Of a DNA stretch of 64,000 nt, positions 1 through 8,223 are shown piece by piece. The stretch is from an uncultured Verrucomicrobiae bacterium (GTDB lineage Bacteria > Verrucomicrobiota > Verrucomicrobiia > Limisphaerales > UBA1100): the NCBI GenBank assembly GCA_937775205.1, contig CALKBX010000006.1:54324-118323 (forward strand), written 5' to 3'. Every line of letters starts with the position of its first letter. Position 1 is the stretch's first letter. The position numbers and the translations under genes were made by a program. The notes below the pieces were generated by a model that saw only the letters and a program-made list of their open reading frames with translations, ran no database searches and was not told the origin of the DNA.

Positions 1-110
1 TACATCACTGCACCAGCGCCCGCGCCTACAGCGGCCACAACCAGACAACCCGTTTGGGGAACCCCCACGAAACCAACCACAACCGTGGCAATAATTATTT
101 TAATATTCAT
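1..110 (-). CDS. Small lipoprotein, N-terminus only (DUF3568-like)
   Basis: The gene runs off the left window edge, so only 36 codons are visible. The ATG is preceded by a perfect AGGAGG Shine-Dalgarno 4 bases upstream, the strongest ribosome binding site I saw in the window. The product starts with a short basic and hydrophobic segment (MNIKIIIATVVVGFVG), then a lipobox-like PQTGC and a Gly/Ala-rich stretch (VVAAVGAGAGAV). This matches small lipoproteins of the DUF3568 type, common in Verrucomicrobiota, in which a Cys is followed by an AxGAGAGA run. Function is unknown. It is divergent from the sensor kinase gene, with about 40 bp between the starts. The family call is an inference from the first 36 residues. 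Confidence 0.6.
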   Translation of the reverse strand, partial: MNIKIIIATVVVGFVGVPQTGCLVVAAVGAGAGAVM

Positions 111-151
111 AACGCCTCCTGAGTGCCACCGGCACAAAGGGGAATCTAGAA

Positions 152-3100
152 ATGCCGCCTAATTTAGTCAAGCGAGACAGAGCGCGACTTATTCACACGC
201 GTGAATCAAAGTCGGCGCTTGCCTTGCCGCCGCGCCAATGCAAAATTGAAGGCACACCGGTGGCCGATCCAAATCCATTTCCCGTGCCCGAGGATGAATC
301 CGCGCGACTTAAAATGTTGCGCGGCTTGGAGTTCACGCAAGCCAACCCGCCGGAGGCCGCTTGGAATGACTTAGTTGAGCTGGCTGCCCACATCGCCAAT
401 GCACCGAAGGCGTGGATTACGATCGTGGCCAAGGAAACGGTTCACCCCATCGCCTGTTGGGGTTGCAAAATTGAGGTGATGCCCCGAGGCAAATCGCCCT
501 GTGCCCAAACCATCATGGCCGATGCCCCTCTGTTCGCGCCGGAAAACTTCCCGGGATTTTATGCGGGTTTTCCGATCCGCGTGAACGGTCATGCTGTGGG
601 CACTCTGGCGGTGGAGGGAGCGGAGTCACTCGGGCTTTCCGACAAGCAAATTCGCCATTTACAACTGCTCGCCAGCCAAGCCGCTGAGCGATTGAACCTC
701 CGGCATCGCGTGACTGCTTTGGAGACAGAAAATGCAGAATTGCTCATTCAAGAATTGGGCGTGGAAATGGCCGAAGAAAAATACCGCAGCATTTTCGAAC
801 ATGTGCAGGAAGGGATTTTCCAAACGACGAGGGAGGGAGCTTTTATATCCGCGAACCCGATGCTTGCAAAAATTTACGGGTTTGAATCTACGGATGACTT
901 GATGGCGAATTTGAATGATATTTCCGGCCAACTTTATCTCGACCCGGAACGACGAACGGAATTTGTGAGACGCATGAACAAGCATGACGTCATCCATGAT
1001 TTCCAATCGCCGGTGCGCCGACAGGACGGAGAATTAATTTGGATTTCTGAAAATGTTCGCGCCGTGCGCAACAAAGCGGACGAATTACTCTATTTTGAGG
1101 GCACTGTGGTGGACATCACTGAACAGAAAAACACCGAGCAGGCACTGCGCACCTCGGAATTGCTTTACCATTCATTGGTGGAAATTATTCCACAGAATAT
1201 TCTGCGTAAAGACAGCGAGGGCCGGTTCACTTTCGCCAATCAACGATTTTGCAAACTCAATGGCCGAACCTTTGATGAGATCATCGGCAAGACCGATCAT
1301 GATTTATTCCCTAAAGATCAAGCGGATAAGTACCGGCGCGATGACCGGCGCCTGATGGAGAGTGACCAAACCTACGCGACCACTGAGATCCACATGCAAC
1401 CCGACGGCACGGAACTCCACGTGGATGTGATCAAAACACCGCTTCACAATGAAGCGGGCGAAGTCACCGGCCTGCAGTGTATGTTTTGGGATGTCACCGA
1501 ACGTCACCTCATGGAGGAGCAATTGGCTTATGAACGCGATTTGCTCAATGCGCTTCTGGAAAATGTCCCGGACAGAATTTACATCAAAGACACCGAATCG
1601 CGTTTCATCAAGGGCAGCTCCGCGCTCGCCCGGCGATTGAGCCTTAATTCGGCCGATGAAATTATTGGCAAAACGGATTACAATTTCCACCCAGAAAAAC
1701 AGGCGCGCGAATTCCATGAGGATGAACAACGCGTCATCATCACTGGCAAGGCAATCATCAACAAGGTCGAGCAACAAACCAGCGAGGAAGGCCGGGCCGT
1801 TTGGGCCTCGGTCACCAAGGTGCCTTTCCGCAACCGCTCGGGTATCATCACTGGCATCATAGGCATTTCGCGTGACATTACCGCGCTGAAACTGGCCGAG
1901 GAAGAAAGCGCCCGCGCGCGGGATCTCGCGGTGGAAGCCGCACAGGTGAAGGCACAATTTCTCGCCGTAATGAGCCACGAAATCCGCACGCCAATGAATG
2001 GCATCATCGGGATGATTGATTTACTGCTCTCCTCCGAGCTGTCGGAAGACCAGCGCGAGTACGCCCAAACTGTCCGCACCAGCGCCGATGCGTTGCTGGA
2101 TATTCTCAATGATATTCTGGATCTTTCAAAAATCGAGGCCGGTCGGCTCGAGCTGGAAAAGGCGGAATTTTCCCTGCGTAAGGTCTTGGAAGAAGCAGTG
2201 GAACTCCATGCCCTACGCGCAGAAGCCAACCAGATAGAACTCAACGCCAATGTGCCCGCCGAATGCGAAGGGCGCTATCGCGGTGACGCCGGGCGCCTTC
2301 GTCAGGTGTTGCTCAATCTGGTAAGCAATGCCGTGAAGTTTACCGAGCAAGGCGAAGTGCAGATCTCGGTCGGCCGAAAACAGGAAACCGATAGCGGCAT
2401 TGAGTTACAATTCTCCGTTCGCGATACCGGCCTCGGCATCACGCCCGATCAACAGGAAAAAATCTTCGATGCCTTCCGCCAAGCCGACGGCTCCACCAAC
2501 CGCCGCTACGGCGGCACGGGTCTCGGCCTTTCCATTTCGCGCCAGCTCACCGAAATGATGGGCGGCCACATGTGGCTCGAAAGTGTGCCCGGAGAGGGAT
2601 CCACTTTTCACTTCACGGTGCAGTTGGAAAACTTCACCCCTGAACCACCGCCCACAGACGATGAACTTATTGGCAAAAAAATACTCGTAGTGGCCCCCAA
2701 CGATTTTGCCCGCGAAGCCATCGCTCAATTCGCAAACGCTTGGAAAATGGATCTCACCACTGCCGCCACTGGCGAAGGTGCCCGCCAGCGCCTCAATGAA
2801 CAGGCTTGGTTCGACCTCATTCTTGTGGATCTCGCACTTGACGACGAAGACGGCCTCGATCTCGTGCAGGAAATCCAAACCCACGAGACGCATCGCGAGG
2901 CCAAATCCATCCTCCTCACTTCGCGCCGGCAAAAAGTGGATACCGGGCTACTGCGCACACTGGGCGTCGCCGGCACGCTGCTCAAACCCATGCGCCGGAG
3001 CCGCTTGCGCCAAGTGCTGGTCAATGCCCTTACCGGTAAAACGTACACACCCAAGTCCGTGGAGCGAGGCGACGCCGCCAGCCACCGCTCGCTCCGCGTG

Positions 3101-3823
3101 TTGGTGGCGGAAGACAACCCCATCAATCAACGCGTGGCCACGCTTCAGCTCAACAAGTTGGGCCACGAGCTTGATTTGCGGGAAGACGGCCAGGGCGTAT
3201 TGGACACCCACCTCGGCGATTTTGACATCATTCTGATGGACTGCCAAATGCCCAACGTGGATGGCTTGGAGGCCACCCGCCAAATTCGCCAACGCGAACA
3301 AGCCAATCCTGAGCAACAACCCATTTACATTATCGCCATGACCGCCAACACGCAGGAAGATGACCGTGACGCGTGCCTCAAGGCGGGGATGGACGATTTC
3401 ATTTCGAAACCCGTGCAGCTCAACGAGCTCGAACGCGCGCTCAATAAATCCCTCGGCCTCGATCCTGGGATAGAGCAGGACGCTCCCAGCGCAGTGTTGC
3501 TCGACCAAACTCAGCTCGACCAGTTTCGCGTCAATGACAACAACGATATGCTTCGTGAGTTGGTTTCGATGTACCTTACCGAAACCAACGGACAAATTGA
3601 CTCGCTCTCCACTCAACAGAACCCCGACACGGTGGCGCGCATTGCCCACCAACTCAAAGGCAGCAGCGCGAATCTCGGCGCGCGCCGATTGGCCGATGCC
3701 TTTTCGCGTCTTGAGGAAACCGCCAAAGCCGGCGACCTCGCCCCGGCCAGCGATTTGCTGGCGGAAATTCGCGGCACCTTTGATCGCACCCGCGTGAAAT
3801 TTAACGCCCTCCTCGCCGAATGA
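152..3823 (+). CDS. Hybrid sensor histidine kinase (GAF-PAS-PAS-PAS-HisKA-HATPase-REC-REC-Hpt)
   Basis: A 1223-residue phosphorelay kinase with no clear membrane segment, so probably cytoplasmic. Domain order: GAF (about 55-185), three PAS domains (about 208-325, 335-450, 463-580), HisKA with the H-box SHEIRTPMNG (phospho-His about 609), HATPase with an N box (NLVSNAVKF) and G boxes (DTGLGI, GGTGLGLSIS), a first receiver (about 842-955), a second receiver (about 981-1095, phospho-Asp about 1030 in ILMDCQMP) and a C-terminal Hpt (His about 1166 in AHQLKGS). The layout resembles BarA/ArcB-type kinases. The first receiver keeps an Asp (about 893) and a Lys but has lost the acidic DD pair after its first strand (VVAPND), so it may be degenerate. 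No response regulator gene is adjacent. The signal sensed cannot be read from the sequence. A GGGG stretch lies about 10 bases before the ATG. Confidence 0.93.
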   Translation: MPPNLVKRDRARLIHTRESKSALALPPRQCKIEGTPVADPNPFPVPEDESARLKMLRGLEFTQANPPEAAWNDLVELAAHIANAPKAWITIVAKETVHPIACWGCKIEVMPRGKSPCAQTIMADAPLFAPENFPGFYAGFPIRVNGHAVGTLAVEGAESLGLSDKQIRHLQLLASQAAERLNLRHRVTALETENAELLIQELGVEMAEEKYRSIFEHVQEGIFQTTREGAFISANPMLAKIYGFESTDDLMANLNDISGQLYLDPERRTEFVRRMNKHDVIHDFQSPVRRQDGELIWISENVRAVRNKADELLYFEGTVVDITEQKNTEQALRTSELLYHSLVEIIPQNILRKDSEGRFTFANQRFCKLNGRTFDEIIGKTDHDLFPKDQADKYRRDDRRLMESDQTYATTEIHMQPDGTELHVDVIKTPLHNEAGEVTGLQCMFWDVTERHLMEEQLAYERDLLNALLENVPDRIYIKDTESRFIKGSSALARRLSLNSADEIIGKTDYNFHPEKQAREFHEDEQRVIITGKAIINKVEQQTSEEGRAVWASVTKVPFRNRSGIITGIIGISRDITALKLAEEESARARDLAVEAAQVKAQFLAVMSHEIRTPMNGIIGMIDLLLSSELSEDQREYAQTVRTSADALLDILNDILDLSKIEAGRLELEKAEFSLRKVLEEAVELHALRAEANQIELNANVPAECEGRYRGDAGRLRQVLLNLVSNAVKFTEQGEVQISVGRKQETDSGIELQFSVRDTGLGITPDQQEKIFDAFRQADGSTNRRYGGTGLGLSISRQLTEMMGGHMWLESVPGEGSTFHFTVQLENFTPEPPPTDDELIGKKILVVAPNDFAREAIAQFANAWKMDLTTAATGEGARQRLNEQAWFDLILVDLALDDEDGLDLVQEIQTHETHREAKSILLTSRRQKVDTGLLRTLGVAGTLLKPMRRSRLRQVLVNALTGKTYTPKSVERGDAASHRSLRVLVAEDNPINQRVATLQLNKLGHELDLREDGQGVLDTHLGDFDIILMDCQMPNVDGLEATRQIRQREQANPEQQPIYIIAMTANTQEDDRDACLKAGMDDFISKPVQLNELERALNKSLGLDPGIEQDAPSAVLLDQTQLDQFRVNDNNDMLRELVSMYLTETNGQIDSLSTQQNPDTVARIAHQLKGSSANLGARRLADAFSRLEETAKAGDLAPASDLLAEIRGTFDRTRVKFNALLAE

Positions 3824-3868
3824 GCGTTCCCTTTGACAACCTTCCCCGCCAGACCTAGATTTACCCCA

Positions 3869-4369
3869 ATGGAAGCACTGCACGCGCCCTGGCGCATCGA
3901 ATATATCCTCGGCCCCAAACGCCACGAAGGCCCCGATGGCGATGTCTCCATTTTCACGGTGATCGCGCAATCCGGCGATGACGTTGCCAACAACGTGATT
4001 GCCCGCGGCAAAACCTGTTTTGCGGTGATGAATAATTTCCCCTACAATGCCGGGCACCTCCTGATTGTGCCCTATCGAGAGGTGCCTGATTTGGCTGATC
4101 TCACTGAAGAAGAACTGCTCGAGCTGATGCAACTTTGCCGCCGCTGCCAAGCCGCGCTGCGCGAGACGATGAATCCCGGTGGATTCAACATCGGCCTCAA
4201 CCTCGGCTCAGCCGCCGGAGCGGGCATTGGGGAACATTTACATTTGCACGTGGTGCCTCGCTGGGATGGCGACACCAACTTCATGCCCGCCCTCGGCCAA
4301 ACCGCCGTCATCCCCGAAGCCGTCGCCGAGACGGCTGCCAAACTCCGCACTGCCCTCGCCCAAACTTAG
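3869..4369 (+). CDS. HIT family nucleotide hydrolase/transferase
   Basis: 166 residues with the histidine triad HLHLHVVPRW near the C-terminus and the typical upstream NNFPYNAGHLLIVPYR and NPGGFNIGLN motifs. HIT proteins hydrolyse or transfer nucleoside monophosphates (ApnA, AMP-conjugates); this layout resembles the bacterial Ap4A hydrolase/phosphorylase-like branch. The open frame extends 12 codons upstream, but the ATG at 3869 gives MEALHAPWRIEYI, a usual start for this subgroup, and is preferred. The stop is 1 base before phoH, so the two are probably co-transcribed. The exact substrate cannot be determined. Confidence 0.88.
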   Translation: MEALHAPWRIEYILGPKRHEGPDGDVSIFTVIAQSGDDVANNVIARGKTCFAVMNNFPYNAGHLLIVPYREVPDLADLTEEELLELMQLCRRCQAALRETMNPGGFNIGLNLGSAAGAGIGEHLHLHVVPRWDGDTNFMPALGQTAVIPEAVAETAAKLRTALAQT

Positions 4370-4370
4370 C

Positions 4371-5327
4371 ATGCCAACCATCACCCTCACTTTCGACAGC
4401 GCCCGACAAGCCCAACAGTTGTTCGATAACGAACCACAAAACCTCAAGCTCCTGAAGGAGCAACTCGAGGTGAACGCCACAGCGCGCGAGGGCTGGATCA
4501 AACTTGAGGGCGAAGAGGACGCGCTCAATCATGCCCGGGAAGTTTTTAATTCCCTCCGTCAACAATTGGATTCCGGCCAGCGCCCGCGCCAACGCGAAAT
4601 TCTTAAGGCCATCGAAACGGTAAAAGAAAACGGCACCGACGCCCTCAAGAGCCTCAATACCCAGCGCATCACCACTTCCCCGCGCAAGCCACAGGTGATG
4701 CCAAAAACCCTCGGCCAAAAAACATATCTCGATGCCATCGCCTCTCACGATGTCACCTTCGGCATTGGCCCCGCCGGCACCGGCAAAACCTATCTCGCCA
4801 TGGCCATGGCCGTCAGCGCGCTGCACCGCGGCGAAGTCTCGCGCATCATTCTCACCCGCCCCGCGGTGGAAGCCGGCGAAGCGCTTGGCTTCCTGCCCGG
4901 TGATTTGCGCGAAAAACTCAGCCCCTATTTGCGTCCGCTGCACGATGCGCTCACCGATATGATGCCTGTGGAGGAAGTGCAAAAACACATGGAACGCGAG
5001 ACCATCGAGATCGCCCCGCTCGCCTACATGCGCGGCCGAACACTCAACAACGCCTTTGTGATTCTCGATGAAGCACAGAACACCACCAACGAGCAGATGT
5101 TCATGTTCCTCACGCGATTGGGCTACCACTCTAAATCCGTGATCACCGGCGACCCGACGCAGGTGGACCTCCCCGCATCAAAGCAATCGGGCCTGATCGA
5201 GGCGCTCCTTAACCTTAAAAATGAAGAAGGAATTTGTGTTGTTGAATTTGGCATAAAAGATGTCGTGCGCCATCCGCTCGTGCAGCAAATCATCGAGGCC
5301 TATGAAACCCACCGCACCAAATCATGA
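4371..5327 (+). CDS. phoH: PhoH-like ATPase
   Basis: 318 residues. An N-terminal region of about 110 residues, KH-like in this family, precedes a P-loop ATPase with Walker A GPAGTGKTYLAMAMAV and Walker B VILDEAQNTT, followed by the arginine-rich and GDPTQVDLP sensor motifs of PhoH. The long open frame upstream (from 4179) lies inside the HIT gene and is not used; the ATG at 4371 directly follows the HIT stop. The phoH-ybeY pair is conserved in many bacteria and linked to RNA and ribosome maturation. The last 4 bases overlap ybeY (ATGA), suggesting translational coupling. Confidence 0.94.
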   Translation: MPTITLTFDSARQAQQLFDNEPQNLKLLKEQLEVNATAREGWIKLEGEEDALNHAREVFNSLRQQLDSGQRPRQREILKAIETVKENGTDALKSLNTQRITTSPRKPQVMPKTLGQKTYLDAIASHDVTFGIGPAGTGKTYLAMAMAVSALHRGEVSRIILTRPAVEAGEALGFLPGDLREKLSPYLRPLHDALTDMMPVEEVQKHMERETIEIAPLAYMRGRTLNNAFVILDEAQNTTNEQMFMFLTRLGYHSKSVITGDPTQVDLPASKQSGLIEALLNLKNEEGICVVEFGIKDVVRHPLVQQIIEAYETHRTKS

Positions 5328-5776
5328 AACACATCAGCGCCCGCAACATGCAACGGCGCCATCCCGTAGCCTCCCGCGAGGTCCGCAAAGTGGCGGGTCT
5401 CCTGATGGATGAATTGCTGGAGATTGAGGCTTATGATTTATCCATTCTGTTTGTGAACGAAACCCGAATGGCCCAGCTCAACAAAGCTCACCTCCAACAC
5501 GAAGGCCCCACAGACATCATCACTTTTGATTATTGCACCCCCGCCCTGCTCCACGGCGAATTGGTCATATGTCCCGCCGTGGCCAGCAAGCACGCTCAAA
5601 AATACCGCGCCAGCCTTGGCCGCGAACTGGCGCGTTACATCATTCACGGCGTGCTTCACCTTCGCGGTTTTGATGATCAAACGCCCGCCGCCCGCCGCAA
5701 AATGAAACGCGAGGAAAACCGGCTCTTGCAAAAACTCGCGCGGCGTTTTCCAGTAGACTCCCTTACCCATGGATGA
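5324..5776 (+). CDS. ybeY: Endoribonuclease YbeY (16S rRNA maturation)
   Basis: 150 residues with the YbeY metal-site region HGVLHLRGFDDQ. YbeY is a metal-dependent RNase used in 16S rRNA 3' processing and 70S ribosome quality control. The canonical site is three His (HGxLHLxGxDH); here the third position is Asp (GFDD), which could still bind a metal but departs from the E. coli pattern. The N-terminal part contains the family's LNKAHLQHEGPTDIITFDY segment. It overlaps phoH by 4 bases and recO by 8 bases, so it lies inside a tight operon. Confidence 0.9.
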   Translation: MKHISARNMQRRHPVASREVRKVAGLLMDELLEIEAYDLSILFVNETRMAQLNKAHLQHEGPTDIITFDYCTPALLHGELVICPAVASKHAQKYRASLGRELARYIIHGVLHLRGFDDQTPAARRKMKREENRLLQKLARRFPVDSLTHG

Positions 5777-6410
5777 AAATGCTCACGGCGTGATCCTGCG
5801 TGTCCGGCCCTTGACCGAGACGAGCTTGATTGTCCATTGGCTCACCCCTGAACACGGCCGCCTCGGCACCGTTGCCAAAGGCGCGCGCCGGGCCAAGAGC
5901 CCCTTCCGCGGAAAACTGGATTTGCTGTTTGAAGGCGAATTAGCTTTTCGCCGCAGTCGGAAATCCGACCTGCACATTTTGAGCGAAGTAAACATTGAAG
6001 CTACCCACGCCAGCCTGCGCGACGACATCTTGCGTCTGCAACTGCTCGCCTATGCCACTCGCTTTATCGAGTGCGCCACCGAGCCGGAAAATTCATTGCC
6101 CGGCATCCACGCCATTTTCTCAACGCTACTCAACCATCTCGATACCCATACCACACGCCCCGCCCTCGTTTACGCGCTGGAAATTAAACTACTTAACGAA
6201 CTCGGCCTCGCGCCTTCCCTTGATGAAACCCGCCTCAAAGACGGCACTCGCGATCTGCTCGAACACCTCGCCATTCTTAATTGGGACACCATCACCCAAC
6301 TCAAACCCACCCGCTCCCAAGCCGAAGCCGCCCGCCAATTCCTCGGCAACTTCATCCAACAAAACCTCGGCAACATCCCCAAAGGCCGCGACACCGCGCT
6401 GGGGATTTGA
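5769..6410 (+). CDS. recO: DNA repair protein RecO
   Basis: 213 residues. The N-terminal OB-fold is recognisable (GVILRVRPLTETSLIVHWLT, then GRLGTVAKGARRAKSPFRGKLD), followed by a helical region. RecO helps load RecA onto SSB-coated single-stranded DNA in the RecFOR pathway. It is shorter than most RecO proteins (about 240 residues), and the zinc-binding cysteines seen in some RecO proteins are absent. It is the last gene of the HIT-phoH-ybeY-recO group and ends 58 bp from the convergent ispG stop, with a palindromic element between. Confidence 0.88.
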   Translation: MDENAHGVILRVRPLTETSLIVHWLTPEHGRLGTVAKGARRAKSPFRGKLDLLFEGELAFRRSRKSDLHILSEVNIEATHASLRDDILRLQLLAYATRFIECATEPENSLPGIHAIFSTLLNHLDTHTTRPALVYALEIKLLNELGLAPSLDETRLKDGTRDLLEHLAILNWDTITQLKPTRSQAEAARQFLGNFIQQNLGNIPKGRDTALGI

Positions 6411-6416
6411 CTTCAG

Positions 6417-6471
6417 TAGCGCAGGTTTTCAACCTGCATTTCGAAAACGTGCAGAATTAAATTCTGCGCTA
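6417..6471. repeat. Two-hairpin palindromic element between recO and ispG
   Basis: Outer 8-base arms TAGCGCAG (6417-6424) and CTGCGCTA (6464-6471) enclose two hairpins, GCAGGTT-TTC-AACCTGC (6421-6437) and GCAGAATT-A-AATTCTGC (6451-6467). The distal arm contains the TAG stop of ispG (6469-6471). The place and symmetry suggest a bidirectional terminator or a mobile intergenic palindrome; there is no long T run. Confidence 0.7.
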
Positions 6472-8223
6472 GACAGCCACTGCATCCACCCATTTATCAT
6501 GCTCGCGAATGAGATCTACGAGGCTTTCCACCGCGTCCGCTTCGGGGATGTTGAAACGTACCGGTTCGCGGCCAACATATAAATTAATCTTCCCCGGCGC
6601 GCCGCCCACGTAGCCAAAATCCGCATCCGCCATTTCGCCGGGGCCATTGACGATGCAGCCCATAATCGCAATCTTCACGCCCTTGAGATGTTCCGTTCGC
6701 GCCTTGATGCGGGCGGTCACTTCCTGCAAATCAAACAACGTCCGCCCGCAACTCGGACACGCCACGTAGTCCGTCTTGAACGACCGACATCCCGCCGCCT
6801 GCAAAATATTAAATGCCAGCCGCAGCGACTGACCCACGCCACTTTCGCCACGCACCAGAATGGCATCGCCAATACCGTCGCACAATAACGACCCAATCAC
6901 GACCGACGCGCGCAGCAGCGCGATGTTCGGCTCCAGCGCGACTTCGCCGAATCTCAGGCAATCCTTCAATAAAATTGGATTGCGCGCGCCCATCGATTTC
7001 AAACGCCCGCCCAACAAACGAAAGGCGGTGATGGCGGGCAACTCCAAATCATCGCGCACCGTGATGAGTTGCGTGTCGCAATTCACCGTGAAATCCTCGC
7101 GCGGATCCACTTCCATTACATTAAGGTTTTCGTAAACAGCTTCGGGCCGCACATCCGCGCCGGGCTTGATGCGGGGCGCAAGCTTCTCCCACGCGGCCTC
7201 AGTGACCACCACGCGGATGGTTTGTTCGCCACCGCATTTCACATCATCGGTTAAATCAATTTCCGGCGTGGCGCGTCTGCAAAAATCAAAAGGGTCAAAT
7301 GCCACCGGCACGTCGGGCACGTCTGAATCACCGCAAGTCAATTCCGGAATTTGCGCGATGAGATCCGCGCACACGGCAATTTCATTCGGCGAATCCTCCG
7401 TCAGTGAAACGCGAATGGTATCGCCCAACCCATCGCACAGCAGCGAGCCAATGCCTATCGCGCTCTTGATGCGGCCATCCTCGCCCTCGCCCGCTTCGGT
7501 GACGCCGAGGTGCAGCGGATAATTCCAATCCGGCCCCAACTCCGCCAAGCGCGCAGCAAGCAATCGATAGCATTCGATCATCACCTTTGGGTTACTCGAC
7601 TTCATCGAAAATTTGAAATTGTGAAAATCCAAATCTCGCGCGATACGGGCAAACTCCAGCGCGCTCTCCACCATTCCCAACGGCGTGTCGCCAAAGCGGT
7701 TCATAATCCGATCGCTCAACGAGCCGTGATTGGTACCAATCCGTAGCGCCCGCCCGCGGGTTTTGCATTCCTCCACAAGCGGCGCAAACTGCTCCTCGAT
7801 GCGCGCGAGTTCCAAAGCGTATTGTTCGTCCGTATATTCGCGGGTGATAAATTTTTTGGAATCGGCGTAGTTGCCCGGATTCACCCGAACCATCTCGCAC
7901 CATTTCACCGCTTCCAGCGCGGCATCCGGCTTGAAATGAATATCCGCCACAACCGGCACATTCGATCCGCGCGCGCGAATGCCGGCCACGATCGGTTCAA
8001 GATTTGCCGCATACTTTTTGGTTTGCGCGGTGATGCGAACGATTTGGCAACCGACCTCCACCAACGCCACCGACTGCTCCACGCACGCATCCGTATCCAG
8101 CGTGCTGCAGGTGATCATGGATTGTTGAACGATGGGCTCGCCGCCGCCCACCACCACTTCGCCAACCGTCACCGGACGCGTTTCCCGACGCGCGTGGCGG
8201 TACGGTGAGGCGCAGTAGTCCAT
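6469..8223 (-). CDS. ispG: 4-hydroxy-3-methylbut-2-enyl diphosphate synthase IspG, long form
   Basis: 584 residues. IspG converts methylerythritol cyclodiphosphate to HMBPP in the non-mevalonate isoprenoid pathway using a [4Fe-4S] cluster. The N-terminal TIM-barrel is seen from VTVGEVVVGGGEPIVQQSMI onward. The cluster region near the C-terminus has CPSCGRT and GCIVNGPGE, giving the three Cys ligands. At 584 residues it is the three-domain form with a central insert, also found in plants, Chlamydiae and Bacteroidetes, rather than the roughly 370-residue E. coli form. The start codon directly abuts the rseP stop. Together with dxr four kb upstream it supplies two steps of one pathway. Confidence 0.95.
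   Translation of the reverse strand: MDYCASPYRHARRETRPVTVGEVVVGGGEPIVQQSMITCSTLDTDACVEQSVALVEVGCQIVRITAQTKKYAANLEPIVAGIRARGSNVPVVADIHFKPDAALEAVKWCEMVRVNPGNYADSKKFITREYTDEQYALELARIEEQFAPLVEECKTRGRALRIGTNHGSLSDRIMNRFGDTPLGMVESALEFARIARDLDFHNFKFSMKSSNPKVMIECYRLLAARLAELGPDWNYPLHLGVTEAGEGEDGRIKSAIGIGSLLCDGLGDTIRVSLTEDSPNEIAVCADLIAQIPELTCGDSDVPDVPVAFDPFDFCRRATPEIDLTDDVKCGGEQTIRVVVTEAAWEKLAPRIKPGADVRPEAVYENLNVMEVDPREDFTVNCDTQLITVRDDLELPAITAFRLLGGRLKSMGARNPILLKDCLRFGEVALEPNIALLRASVVIGSLLCDGIGDAILVRGESGVGQSLRLAFNILQAAGCRSFKTDYVACPSCGRTLFDLQEVTARIKARTEHLKGVKIAIMGCIVNGPGEMADADFGYVGGAPGKINLYVGREPVRFNIPEADAVESLVDLIREHDKWVDAVAV

Noticed and set aside
2948..4150. A 400-codon minus-strand open frame across the kinase and HIT genes
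   Set aside because: It spans the ends of two well-supported plus-strand genes and has no family motif; high GC makes long shadow frames common.
4179..4370. N-terminal extension of phoH upstream of 4371
   Set aside because: The extension overlaps the HIT gene in another frame and reads as low-complexity Ser/Pro; the ATG at 4371 directly follows the HIT stop.
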